Shown one piece after another: positions 13,304-24,420 of a DNA stretch of 64,000 bases; the stretch's first letter is position 1; each line of letters opens with the position of its first letter. Position numbers and translations under genes: made by a program. This stretch comes from Monarcha castaneiventris obscurior (taxonomy: Eukaryota > Chordata > Aves > Passeriformes > Monarchidae). The notes beneath the pieces were generated by a model, which worked only from the letters and a program-made list of their open reading frames with translations, had not been told where the DNA came from and ran no database searches. The stretch is taken from positions 5,694,501-5,758,500 of the forward strand of contig JAMPIT010000848.1 in the NCBI GenBank assembly GCA_026261815.1, in the 5' to 3' direction.

Positions 13304-13569
13304 GGGCCCCGGAGCAGAGCCCGGGCCCTGCCCTGAGCCCTCCCTGCAGCCAGGGCCAGCCAGGGCTGAGGGCCCCTCTCAGCTGGGGCTCCTCTGAGGC
13401 TGAGCAGCCCCAGCTCCCTCAGCCTTTCCTGGGCACGGGGATGCTCCAGGCCCTTCCTGAGCTGCGCAGCCTCCGCCGGCCCCGCTGCAGGAGCTCCCTG
13501 GCCCTGCTGTGCTGAGGAGCCAGAGCTGGACACGGCACTCCAGGGCTGGGCAGAGGGGCAGGATCACCA

Positions 13570-16500
13570 CTCTGAAGAGGGCAGGAATGGCTCCTTCATG
13601 TGAGGCTGGGCTCGAGATGGGCATGAGGCAAGAGCCACCCACAAGCTGCCTTTAGGTCCTGAACAGCCTTTCCCCCAGCTCATACCTGTGGTTTGATTTG
13701 ATGTGTGGAACAGCCCAGTCTCTGCTCCCCAATGCCTGTACAACCACGTTATTGCCATGCACAGGAGCCATGCTGCTATTTTCAGTGGCTTTTTCCTGGT
13801 TATTTGAGACCTTGTAGGATTAGACCCATACTGCATGATGAAATAAAATTTTTCCCTAGGCTGCCTTGAACACTGGGAAAACTGAGTCTGCAGCAATAAA
13901 CAGAATCCATATTTCTAATCCATTCTAAACCAGAAAGGAGATTTTTCACAAACTTCCTCAGCTATGAAGATTCTTCAAATCCCCTTCAGTCCCTTTAAAT
14001 ATTAAATCATTCTCAGGCACACACCAGGCATAGCCCATCTCAAAAAGCAGGAATACTGGCAAATCATATTCACATGCACATTCTTCAGAGCAGTTGTTAA
14101 ACTTGTGGGTGAGCTGACTGAATTAGTGGAACAGAATATTTGACTAAAATAAAAATATCTTTGGGCCTGACAACTGGAAATCAGTTTGCAACAGTGATTT
14201 CTGATAGACAGTTGTACTGCATGAGCAAATTCCGTGCTTCGGGAAAAAGGATCAAGAGACAGGATGAATATGAGGTAGAGTTAATAATAACTAAGCATTG
14301 AAAAAATTACCCTTCTGAAACATGGTGCTGGCCATCCTGGACTGCTCTGCTCTCTTTGATACAGAACTGTGTTTTCCTAGCAGAAATAATTAGGTTTTAA
14401 TTCAGATGTAGCTTCAACACCCTTCTTTCATGCTGGTTTGTAGCTTGCTCTGAAAATCTCCCGACTGAAACCGAAGTGTGGGGATAAACTAACAAGTGAC
14501 CATATAAATACATCCACAGAGAGGGAGAGATTTGATTAAATTGAGCTCTTTGCATTGCAAACACCTTCCACTGTGCTTTGCCAGGGAGATGAGGATGAGT
14601 TGTTGCAGGACGAGTTTGTCTGATCCATGCCCTACCCACGGCCTTCATCATTCATGGCCACTCACTGAGATGTGCAATTCATACATTTTTTTTCATTCTG
14701 CTTACCAATACTTCCCTCCTTCTTCACAGCATGAGAGCACACAAAGCACAGAGAGGGAGGCAGTGCTATTCCTGCCCTGCTCTGCAGCACAGAACCCATT
14801 AATTGCACTTTTAGCAATGAAGCCCAATGAGGTACATGCATATAGGGCTCAAAGCTCTTTAAATACGCAGGAAGTGCTCCCCTAACAAGTAGCCTTCACT
14901 TCTTGGGAGCTGCTCTGGGAAGTTCCAGTGACAGAGGAGTGGCTTTTCTGAATTCAGTGTCATTGGGATGGGTGATTGTGCTTGGGGCAAAGGTGGCAGC
15001 AGCTGGTTCAGGCATGTGAGGGCTGGGGCTGCTTTTTAATCCAGTTCTGAGGAAATCCTGCACCTCCAGGAGTACTGAAGATAGTGGCAAGGAGGATAAT
15101 ATATGAGTTATAACTCAATGAAAAACCTACACCAGGGCCCCCTGAGATTACACAGGTGGTCACTGAGCCCCTCATGTAAAAGCTCTGTGGCTTTGCTGTG
15201 TGGCTGCATTTCCACCATCACACAGTGATCCTATCCACGTTTTTCTTCCTTGGCAACCTGCTCCCCCATGGCAATGGACACGTAGGGACAAAGCCATGGC
15301 ATGATTTCCTGTCTCTCCACCTATGTCCTTTAATTTGGATCTGATGTTGTCTTTTGCTGCCTGTCCTCAGTTCTCAGGGCACAGATGAAGAGCCACGGGC
15401 TGGGTTTCAGGGTGAGAGGAGGTAACTGGTGCTCACAGCAAGCCAAGTGTCTGTGCAGGGCGAGGGGAGCTCAGGATCACCCAGTCCAGGTCCCGCTGGC
15501 CACGCTGTGCTTTGGGATCCAAATGTATTAAGCAGAAGGTGGGCTTAGGAATGAAACAGCAGCTCTTAGGACCAGCTAATCCCGGCCACAGCAGATTCAG
15601 AAATGGCTGCTGATCCAGAGGAAGTGGAAAGAAGAGCCCTTAAGAGAGTGAATTTATATTCTGAGCTTTTGCTTCTCACTCACAGCTGTCTGAAAAACAT
15701 CACTCCCCCCCGCCCCGAGCTGCTCAATGAGGAGAGCACAAGGAGAAGGAACAGCTCAGATCTGGATGGGCTGTTTGTCAGGTATGAATTCTCTCATCCA
15801 GCCACTCTCACTTCTATTCAGCACATGTAATGAATGTCTGAAAAATCTGGAAATTTATGTTCAGATCAATGGGAGCTGATTAATTACCTAAGATGTATTC
15901 AGATAACAGAGTTGAGAGGAAAAGCAAAGGCAATGCTTTCAAAAATGCTCAATGAAGTAAACCAAGTACATTGCAAATATGTTTAAAGGATAAGTGCAAA
16001 GACGACCCAGGCAAGCGAGGTATCAAAGAAAGGAGACATCCAAAAGCCAGTCTTACAATCAACAACATAGACATGAAGGAGAAAAGAAATCTCTAAAGCT
16101 ATTAAAAATCTGGAAGCCTATTAAAAATGGATTAAAAAAGGTACAAGGAAATCAAATCAAGAGACATGGAGTGGCACTTGCGAAAGAAACCTTTAACAGA
16201 GTGGAAAAATTACTGTGATCCAAGTGAATTTAAATAGTGGCTCCAGTGATGATGGAGAGCAGCACTTTCTGATTTCACAGGCCAGCAACTAACAGATGGA
16301 ACGTGGATGTGCCTTCAGTCCATGGGAACACTCCAAGGGGTTCATCCTGCATGTCCAGCTATGCTGTCCTCATCTCAGCTGATCAGTGATTCCAGTGATG
16401 CTTGAAAGTCCAGGCTCTGCTCTGCCTCCTGCTTCAGCAGCAGCACCAACTAACCCCGCCCATGTCTCAGTGGTGTATTTTGAGTGGGGAAGAGCACCTG

Positions 16501-18576
16501 AAAGCCAGCCAGGGCAAGGGAAGTGCAAATGAGAGCTGAACCTGTCTCCCAACTCCTCCCTGCACAATTTACCCTCTCAACACCAGGAGCTGCCAAGGGC
16601 CCTGCAGAGATGTGCCCAACCTGCACTGCTGGACACAGCTCTGTGTGGGTTTAAGCTCTTTCTCCATGGAGTTGACTCTGAGCCGTTGTAGCGGGTTCAG
16701 GGGAAAAAGCTGAGTTAATGTTCACACAGAGAAAGCTGATGGATTGATGTCCAGGCTCAAAGAACAGCCCTTCTGCAAAGGACCAACATTTTATCCAGTA
16801 AGTGATGGGGAATCCCTTCTGCTGCAGCACCAGCTGCCTTCTAGAAACACCACAGCCAAGCACCAATATCTTGGGTGAAAGCAGGTGCTTGTGGAGGTTA
16901 GAATGGCCTTTCCCAGCCCCACCCCTCCAGGTAAATAGTGCCCAGGTCTGGCATTCTTGTCTCTCAACTGAAAATCTACTGGCAGTTCTATTTTTCCCCA
17001 CTTTTAGTGTTATTTTGTCTGTACAAACATCAACATTAACAACAAAAACATTACTTCAGTGGCAAAGGAATAAGAGAGTTCCTACAAACCAGGTGATTTT
17101 CCCCAGAGAGTCATGTGAAAGGTTGAACATTCAGAGGTCCTAGAGGCACTTGAGTGGTGACCATCATTGCTGCACCCCCAGGAGGAGCAGCCAGGCAAGT
17201 CTGGCTTTCCTTTCCCCTCCTGCCCATCCCCTTCCTTCACATCCCCCTCCCCAGCTGCAAGACCAGAGGATGAGAAAAGACCTCCAGCATCCACACCACA
17301 CAACCCACCAGGAATGTCTCCATCTCTTCTCCAAGCCAAGGTTAATTTCCTCCTTCCCCTCATCTTCAGGAGGCTTTTCCAGATCATTTCTGCTCTTCTA
17401 TTAAAAATCTTCTTGTAACTTCCCAAATGCTTTCATGGCCTGCATGCTGCATTTGTTCTTGTTCCAAGACAGTCCTTTAGCTTAAGTAGTTTTCTTCCTC
17501 CTCTCTGTTTATTCCCCCTTCTCTCATTGCACTCAGGTCTCTTTTGGTCATTGTTTGTTCCTCCTGCCCTGGCCAACCCTCCCTCTCTCCAGGCAGAAGA
17601 GCTCAGCCCCTTTCAGAGCCTTTCCCTGCCCCTTCCCATCGCTGTCCTCCAAGGGGTGAGAGGCCTGCAGAGCTCCTGGATGTGGCCACACCTGGGCAGG
17701 GATGCAGTACTCACATTCACCCGTTCCTAGTGGGAAAATTTGCCTGGGATAAGCCTTTTCCAGAGCTGCACCATACTGGCAGCTCCCCATCCCCTGTGAC
17801 AGATGAGTGGAAACAACTTTCTCTCCTATTCTGTCATTTCCAAGTGATGAGGCCCAAGCTCCAAGCAGAAATTCCTGTTATTACTCCCAGTGTGCACAGC
17901 TCTGCACTTTGTACTATTACATTTCATTCTGCTTCTATTACTTCCCTCGTCAGGATCATCCAAGTGTTTTATTTGTTATATTTGATCCGATTTTCCATTT
18001 ACCTTCGGGTCTTTAATTATTCTTTCCTTGCAAATCTATTCTGAGCTTTGCATACCGTTGATGTCTCTAGTTGCCTGGATCCTTTATTTCTTTTTTAAAA
18101 CAGGAGAACTGGGCTTCTCTTTTTTTCTGCTTGATTTATGTAGTAAAAATCCCAGAGAGTGGACTCATGATTTTGTGTGCCACTTCTTTCAGGAGTCTGG
18201 GTTGGATTATTTGTTCCCCCTGGCTTCAGTGCATTAAAGCTCTTTCAGTTTTGCTTTCACCTTGGATGCTGAAATTTCCATTTTTATAAATCTCATGCCC
18301 ATTAGTGATCGTCCCTGTGCCCTTGTGTCCTGGAGCAGCCTCCTTGTTGAAAACTGAAATAATTTAGGATTTTTTTCTGCAACTGCATTTGTTTTTTATT
18401 TCATCCAACTTGCTTCCTCTCTTGTCTGTGTGACCTAAGATTTTTTTTATTTAAAATATATTTGCAAATTGTAACTCAGCTTGAGTTTTGGCAAGCCTCA
18501 TTTTAGCCTTGCAGTTTCTGCACTCTGAGGGAGTTTGTTGATTCATCTCTTCTTCTGTCCCTTTCAAGCTCTTGTT
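13570..18576. other. No gene recognised
   Basis: Five kilobases without a recognised repeat. One stretch (15603-15780) has a protein-like frame ending at a CAG|GTATGA donor-like site but lacks a convincing acceptor, and is listed among the findings. 17150-18470 is pyrimidine-rich on the plus strand. Confidence 0.5.
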
Positions 18577-18857
18577 CCACCCCCTGCCATGGCAGGGACA
18601 CCTTCCACTATCCCAGGCTGCTCCAAGCCCCATCCAAGCTGGCCTTGGGCACTGCCAGGGATCCAGGGGCAGCCACAGCTTCTCTGGGCACCCTGTGCCA
18701 GGGCCTCCCCATCCTCTCAGGGAACAATTCCTTCCCAATATCCCATCCAGCCCTGCCCTCTGGCAGTGGGAAGTCATTCCCTGTGTCCTGTCACTCCAGA
18801 ACCTTGTCCAAAGTCCCTCTCCAGCTCTCCTGGAGCCCCTTTAGGCTCTGGAAGGTC
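18577..18857 (-). mobile_element. CR1 LINE fragment
   Basis: Carries GCAGGGACACCTTCCACTAT, the GGATCCAGGGGCAGCCAC stretch, CCTGTGCCAGGGCCTCCCC, and CTCTCCTGGAGCCCCTTTAG in the same order as the copies at 6296 and 49599. The extreme 3' tail is missing or eroded. Sense is on the minus strand. Confidence 0.9.
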
Positions 18858-21800
18858 TAAGGTATCTTCTCTTCTCCAGCATTAGGAATTTCTGCCATAA
18901 ATTTGATAAAACAATCTCTGTTTCCAGGGTCTGCAGGTGACCACGGCCCCTCTCCTGCTGGGAATACTCTAAACACTACTTTTGACATCGCTGGGTAGCT
19001 GAAGAAAAAGTAGTCCTCTTCCTTTCTTCTGTTCTTATTTTGTAACAATAAGAACAACGTTGTTCCCCTACTCACCCAACAGCAAAATCTTATGGCAACA
19101 ATAAAATAAAAACTGAAACAAGAAACTTTTCTGAGAAATTAGCAACCTTTTCCCCTGCACACGTGGTTCCTGTGGTCGGAGTATTATTTATAAGAGCTCA
19201 GGTTACTGATATTGCAATTTAGATCTGACTAAAAAAAGACCCCTGTGCCAAAAGCTGAGGTTTCTCCTCTGCATTTCATCTACTTGAAGATTCCTCAGGT
19301 GCCTGCAAGTGCAGGTCTCTGGGTGAGTTTTAAATGGCCCAACCAAACAAAAAAAAAAGCAATTTTAGGGTGGGCCAGTGTTTGAGAAGAGAGCCCGGAG
19401 AGTCTTGCTCCACACCAAGATATTCTGCAGCAAAAGGGGGCATCCTGCACCAGCCATCCTCATCCTCTGTTTTGTTTATTTCTCATCTCTTTGGGTTTTC
19501 TTTTGGTTTTGGTTTGGTTTGGTTTGGTTTGGTTTGGTTTGGTTTGGTTTGGTTTGGTTTGGTTTGGTTTGGTTTGGTTTGGTTTGGTTTGGTTTGGTTT
19601 GGTTTGAATGAGATTCTTCATTCCACTGAAATATAACAACTAGGGAGAGACAGCAAGCTCCACTCATTTTTAAAGCCCAGTAGGAAGCATTTTCCACCCC
19701 AGTGAAAAGTGTTGAGATGTTAAAAGACTTTCCCAACTCATACTGAGATGAAACCATTGTTAAAACCATCCTTATTAAAAAGAAGAAAGCATGATATCCC
19801 TGAGTTTAGGGCCACACAAACCTGGACCCAGCTCTGGCTTTTCCTCGAGCTAATCCAGCACCTCATGTCCAACCCAACCCCATGTTCCCTCAGGAAGCTC
19901 AGGATTCTGCTGTCCCCAACACTTTTTAGATGTTCCAGGAGGGACAGGAGTCTCCTCGTGTCACACAGAGCCAGGAGAGCAGAGTTATGGGGTGAAACCA
20001 AGGAAAGAGTGAATTCCAGTGGGCGTGGGACTGGGATGGATGGGAGAAGGCACCTCAGGGAGAAGGGAGGGCCGTGGGAGCAGCAGAAAGGGATTGCTGA
20101 ATGGCAGGGGAGGATCATATAAATAGAGAAACACATGCACTCACCCTCTCAGGCACCCAGAGATTTCCCAGCTCTTGATTTTCCATATGGGGGAACCTCA
20201 CTGAGGAACCATTCTGGGTGGGCCAGTCCAACCCCAGCTCTCCTGATTGTCCTGAGGGTCCCCTGCTGCTGGTTCCTGCCAGACACATCCTGCAGATCCC
20301 ATTTGTGGAGTCCCCAAATGCTGAGTCCCATGACACAAAGCTGTTGGGACAACCTCATAAATCTCTTTCTTTGGAATGACGAGTCAGCTCTACTGCAAAA
20401 GGGAACGAGGACAGAGAGGAGTTCTTTAAATGCATTTGGTCAAGAAAAGAGTTCTAGTTTTTGTTTGAGCTGTTAACTTTCTTCGCAGTGAAATAATTCC
20501 TTTACTAATGAGGTCCAGCCCAACTTAGGAAAAGAAAGTGAGTTCCTTCAGCATTTGTTATTCCTCTGATTAACCAAGAAAGTGATTTTAGGCAGTGATT
20601 TTTCCCTATCAGACCTCCCAGATGCGATTATTTGCCAGGCAATAAAAGCTTTTTCTAATGAAAGCCAGAGTGCACTAATAAAGACTAGATTGGCCTTGAC
20701 AATGACACCTTTTGCTCCAATTAATGCAAAAATTACCCGAGAATTATCTTAGGAGCACAGGGACGTTTTTGTAGGTGCTGTTGGTGCAGCCTGTGACATC
20801 CCTTTGTGCAGGATTTTCTGTAGGCTGCATTAGTGGGACTGGGCCAACACAAATCTCAATCTGAGAGCTCATCACACACTATTTTACTGCAAGTCCTGCT
20901 ATAAATAATGCATCCAGCGGGGAGCTGAACAGCCCTTAGTGGAGTAATGCACTCAGGCTTCTTCCTCCCACAGAGGCCAAACCTCACGTCTGTGCTATCA
21001 CAGGAGAACTTTTCCAAATCACCCCGATGACTTAGGATCGGGATAGGAAAGACTCTGGGATTTGGCCATCTTATATCTCAGAAAAGATATTTATATCTCT
21101 GTCAGGCTATTCCTGACTTTATTGTCAGGAAATGCTGGCTGAAAAGCAGAAAGCAGGCAAAAGATCTGTGTAGATATTCCATGGGGATGAGACGTGGGTT
21201 CTCTGCGGGGTTTTCCAGTCACTCCAGTGAGGCCCACCAGTGGAGGGGAGGACAAGAATGGTCACAGCTGCACTGTCCCTAGTGCTGCTGGAGAGGGTGG
21301 TCTGAGGGACCCTCAGGGCAGCAGCAAGTTGCTCTTGGCAGGGGTGGGGATGAGGACTCGTCACAACCTCAGTCTAACACCTAATATTGGTCAAAATTGA
21401 TTTTGAGAAATGGACTCAGAAGATTTTCTGAAAACCCATGTAAATGCCTTTGTTCTCCCATCCAAGAGGAGGATCCAGGTGATCCAGCCTTCCTGCTACT
21501 GCACTGCCTGTGCAGTGAGGGTGAAACCTGGAGCTCCTCACAGAGCTGTGCAGTCTGTGTCTCTCCAGGTTTCCAGCGCAGGGGCGGTTTTAGCGACAGA
21601 CTGGATATTTTTGGTTTCTGTTCCACCTCTTCTCTCTCAAGAATCTGAAGAGATCTTGGCTGACACCTCCCCTGCCTTGTGCGTTGTTTTGCTTTTTATT
21701 CCCCTCCTTATTCTTTCAGTTAACCCCCTCTTGTGTCCCCTTAAAAAGCCCTGAGGGAGCTCTGGCCTTTCTACCCACAAACATGCCACGGCTGTGTGGG

Positions 21801-23647
21801 GTTTGTACCATTCAAGATGAATAATGTAAATTCCTTGGAGTTTTCATGCCTTTCCTTCCCTTTACTGGCATTTCAACAGTGCCACAAATTTTTTGCAGCC
21901 TTCCAGTCTCTGACAGGACAAGCTCTCTTGCTCCCTGTTTCATTGTGGTTATGTTTTGGCCTCGAGTCCCCTCACATCCTTCACAAGGGCGGTTTGTTCT
22001 CTCTGTTCATGAAGTTTCTGTGGGGCAGGAGAGGTGTTTCCCCAAGCCAGGATGTGAGGACCCTACCAACCTCCAGAGTGTCCCCAGGATGTGGAGGCTT
22101 CTTCTGAGGAGTGAGCTGAAAAAGCAAATATAGAGAGTTGTGCTGCATGCTCTGCTTTGCCTTCACCTTGGAAGGGGGTTGTGCACGTGCCTGGGTATGG
22201 AGCAGGGATGTGCTGGTGCAGGTGAAGGTGCCACGTGCCCAGGGATGGTGTTGATGGCTTTTTTGGGCGGAGATCCTCAAACCAGAATCATTTTTGCCCA
22301 GCATGGAGCTCAGGGGTGAAACAAGGCCATGCTCACACCCAGAGAGGCAGTGCCTGAAGGCCAATCAGACGTTCAGAAGCTGATTTTTGCCAGTTGCTCT
22401 GAAGAAAACCTTTCCAACTCTCTGAAAAACGACCATAAAATTGATGTAGCTCCTTGGGGCCCTTGAGAAGTGTTCTCCTGTTTGTATGACAGCGAGTTCA
22501 ACAACAACATATCCACATGCCCTGAGCAACAGCCTCTGGAGGTTGCCCTTGGGGCCTAGTTTGAGATGCAGACACTTCAGGGGCACCCTCAGCTGCCCAG
22601 GGCCTCCCCCTGCCCCCTCCAGGCTCTACAGCCACTCCTACCTTGCCCACGGCTCTTCCTACCCCACAAACTCCCCATCCCCAAAGCTGAGCCCTACAAC
22701 AAGCACTGGGGCTGTGGGGCAGGAAGAGCACAGGCCCCACTCTGGGCAGCCACCACCAGCAACTGGTATCAAAATTCAGCCACTGGAAACTTGGGTTTGA
22801 GTCAAATCCCTGGTCACACCACGCAAGTCCCCAGCTTATTAAGCACGGAAGCAGCAGCCCAGCTTTGTTTGAGAGAGGATTTAGGAAATGTAACAAGCTG
22901 TTTTGCTGTTAGATGCTGAAAGGGAAAGAACAGAGCTGTAGTAGTTGTGTTGGTTGTTGTTTTTTTTTTTTTTCCCTGAGTCCCTTTTTATCTTTTGGCA
23001 GCCCTTTGTACAATTAAATAGCTCCACGGGGATGCCATATGTTGCCAATAGTTTTACACTTCTCAGTAGTGGGAGGCTGGAACACTTTCCAAATTGACAT
23101 GATAGGAACCCATTACAAAATTCTTCTCTAAGAGGAACGGCTAAATGTTCTGTCAAGGAACTGAATTAAAAATAGACCCACTGGTATTGTTATCTCCCCA
23201 AAAGAATGCACTTGGCACCACGCATGACGAGGTACATCTGGTGGTACATCTCTGCCCCTGGGAGCCCCAGCAGGAGCCTGGGGGGCTGGAAGGGGTGAGG
23301 GGCAGGGCTGGGGCCAGACCCCAGGGGCAGAGGGCTGGGTTTGGGACCTGCCTTCCCTTCCCCACAGCAGCTGAACAATGTGGTCCTGCCAAAGGCACTG
23401 CCCTGAGCAATGTGCTGTCCCAGAGATGTCCCTGCCTGCCACCACGGAGGGCACCACAGGAGGATCTCATGGGACTGTCTGCACTTGCCTGAGCTCCAGC
23501 ACCTTCCAGATGAGCTTTTCCCTGGTGTGCTGGAGCACAGTGTCACCCAAATGCTCCTCGGGTCACAGCTGGGAAGTGTCAAATCCACTTCAGTGCTGTC
23601 CGTGGGTGCAGCACACAAAACCTGCTCCAGATGGATTTTACTTCCCT
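18858..23647. other. No gene recognised; one repeat-poor candidate regulatory block
   Basis: Besides the GGTTT array, the stretch 20480-20765 is AT-rich, repeat-free and carries TTAATGCAAAAATTACC. 23220-23400 is G-rich and unidentified. A T-run of 15 lies near 22960. Confidence 0.5.
19511..19605. repeat. (GGTTT)19 pentanucleotide array
   Basis: Nineteen uninterrupted GGTTT units (95 bp), preceded by two imperfect units. The purity suggests a young, length-variable locus. The plus strand is G/T only and the minus strand is A/C only. Confidence 0.97.
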
Positions 23648-23830
23648 GGGAGGGTGGGAGGCCCTGGCACAGGGTGCCCAGAGAAGCTGTGGCTGTCCCT
23701 GAATCTCTGGCACTGCCCAAGGCCAGGCTGGACAGGGCTTGGAGCAGCCTGGGATCGTGGAAGCTGTCCCTGCCCATGGTATTTAAGTTCCCTCCCAACC
23801 CAAACCACACTGTGATTCTACAATTCTGTG
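23648..23830 (+). mobile_element. CR1 LINE fragment, 3' end
   Basis: Reads GGCACAGGGTGCCCAGAGAA, then GGCCAGGCTGGACAGGGCTT, CCTGCCCATGG and finally CCCAACCCAAACCACACTG followed by TGATTCTACAATTCTGTG, the degenerate 8-bp CR1 terminal repeat. Sense is the plus strand. It is the mirror orientation of the 6296 type. Confidence 0.92.
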
Positions 23831-24396
23831 AACTGATTTTCTCACCTTTTGTTGCCTTCATGAAAATAGACCTTTTTGCCCTCCCCCACCCCCTCTGTTA
23901 TCTTTGGCTGCCTTGTTCTTTACTTGTTTGCTCAGTGACTCCTCTCTGCAGGGCGGGTTGCTGGTGCTGCTGTGGGACCCGTGGGGACACATCCCACACG
24001 CAGCTGTGGGTGGTGGAAGGGGGATCTCTTAATAACCTGATAACAGCTATTAAGTAAATACCTCATACTGGAACAAAACGCTTCACATCAACCTCAAGCG
24101 GGGTGGGGTTAACTACCAGAACTGAGTTGTTTACCTTGGGCTGAAATGCCTGAATAGGGGGACTTTGAAAATCTGCTCCCATGAGTTGCTGGTTTCCACA
24201 AGGGCTTCTGTTCTATGGCAGTGACAGCTTAAATGGGCAGAAGGATTTTCTTTTTTGTCTCAGTTATGCCTCTCCTACCCTCCCAGAGCATCATTCACAC
24301 AGTCAAAAATTGCCAGTTTGCCAGGTACTACAATTGCAATCAGAGCTGCCCCTTTATTTACTCTGATGCTGTGCTGATATTGAGTTAGTTAAAATA

Positions 24397-24420
24397 TTTT
24401 TTTTTTTTTTTTTTTTTTTT
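24397..24420. repeat. Poly(T) run
   Basis: Twenty-four consecutive T bases, followed directly by AAAGCC. No retrotransposed gene copy is seen on either side. Confidence 0.95.

Larger units (their letters stand above)
12716..13569 (-). mobile_element. CR1 LINE fragment interrupted by two minisatellites
   Basis: The left flank (12716-12886) carries the CR1 3' end with GGTTGGAAGGGACCACAG and the segment ending in GACCCCACAGCCTCTCTGGG. The right flank (13304-13569) continues into older CR1 parts, with CTGAGCAGCCCCAGCTCCCT and GAGCCAGAGCTGGACACG. Between them lie about 417 bp of tandem repeats that are not part of a normal CR1. Sense is minus strand. Confidence 0.85.

Noticed and set aside
12547..13515. 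322-residue open frame on the plus strand
   Set aside because: It runs across a CR1 copy and two minisatellites. Unit lengths of 47 and 37 bp shift the frame at every copy, so the frame stays open only because the repeats lack stops.
19334..19769. Repetitive protein frames over the GGTTT array on both strands
   Set aside because: They are translations of a pentanucleotide microsatellite with no flanking domain.
23190..24057. Open frames of over 200 residues on both strands
   Set aside because: They overlap a CR1 3' end and a G-rich stretch; no protein family is recognisable and both strands are equally open.
24397..24420. Poly(T) run as the tail of a minus-strand processed pseudogene
   Set aside because: The adjoining DNA shows no resemblance to a gene copy and no flanking duplication.
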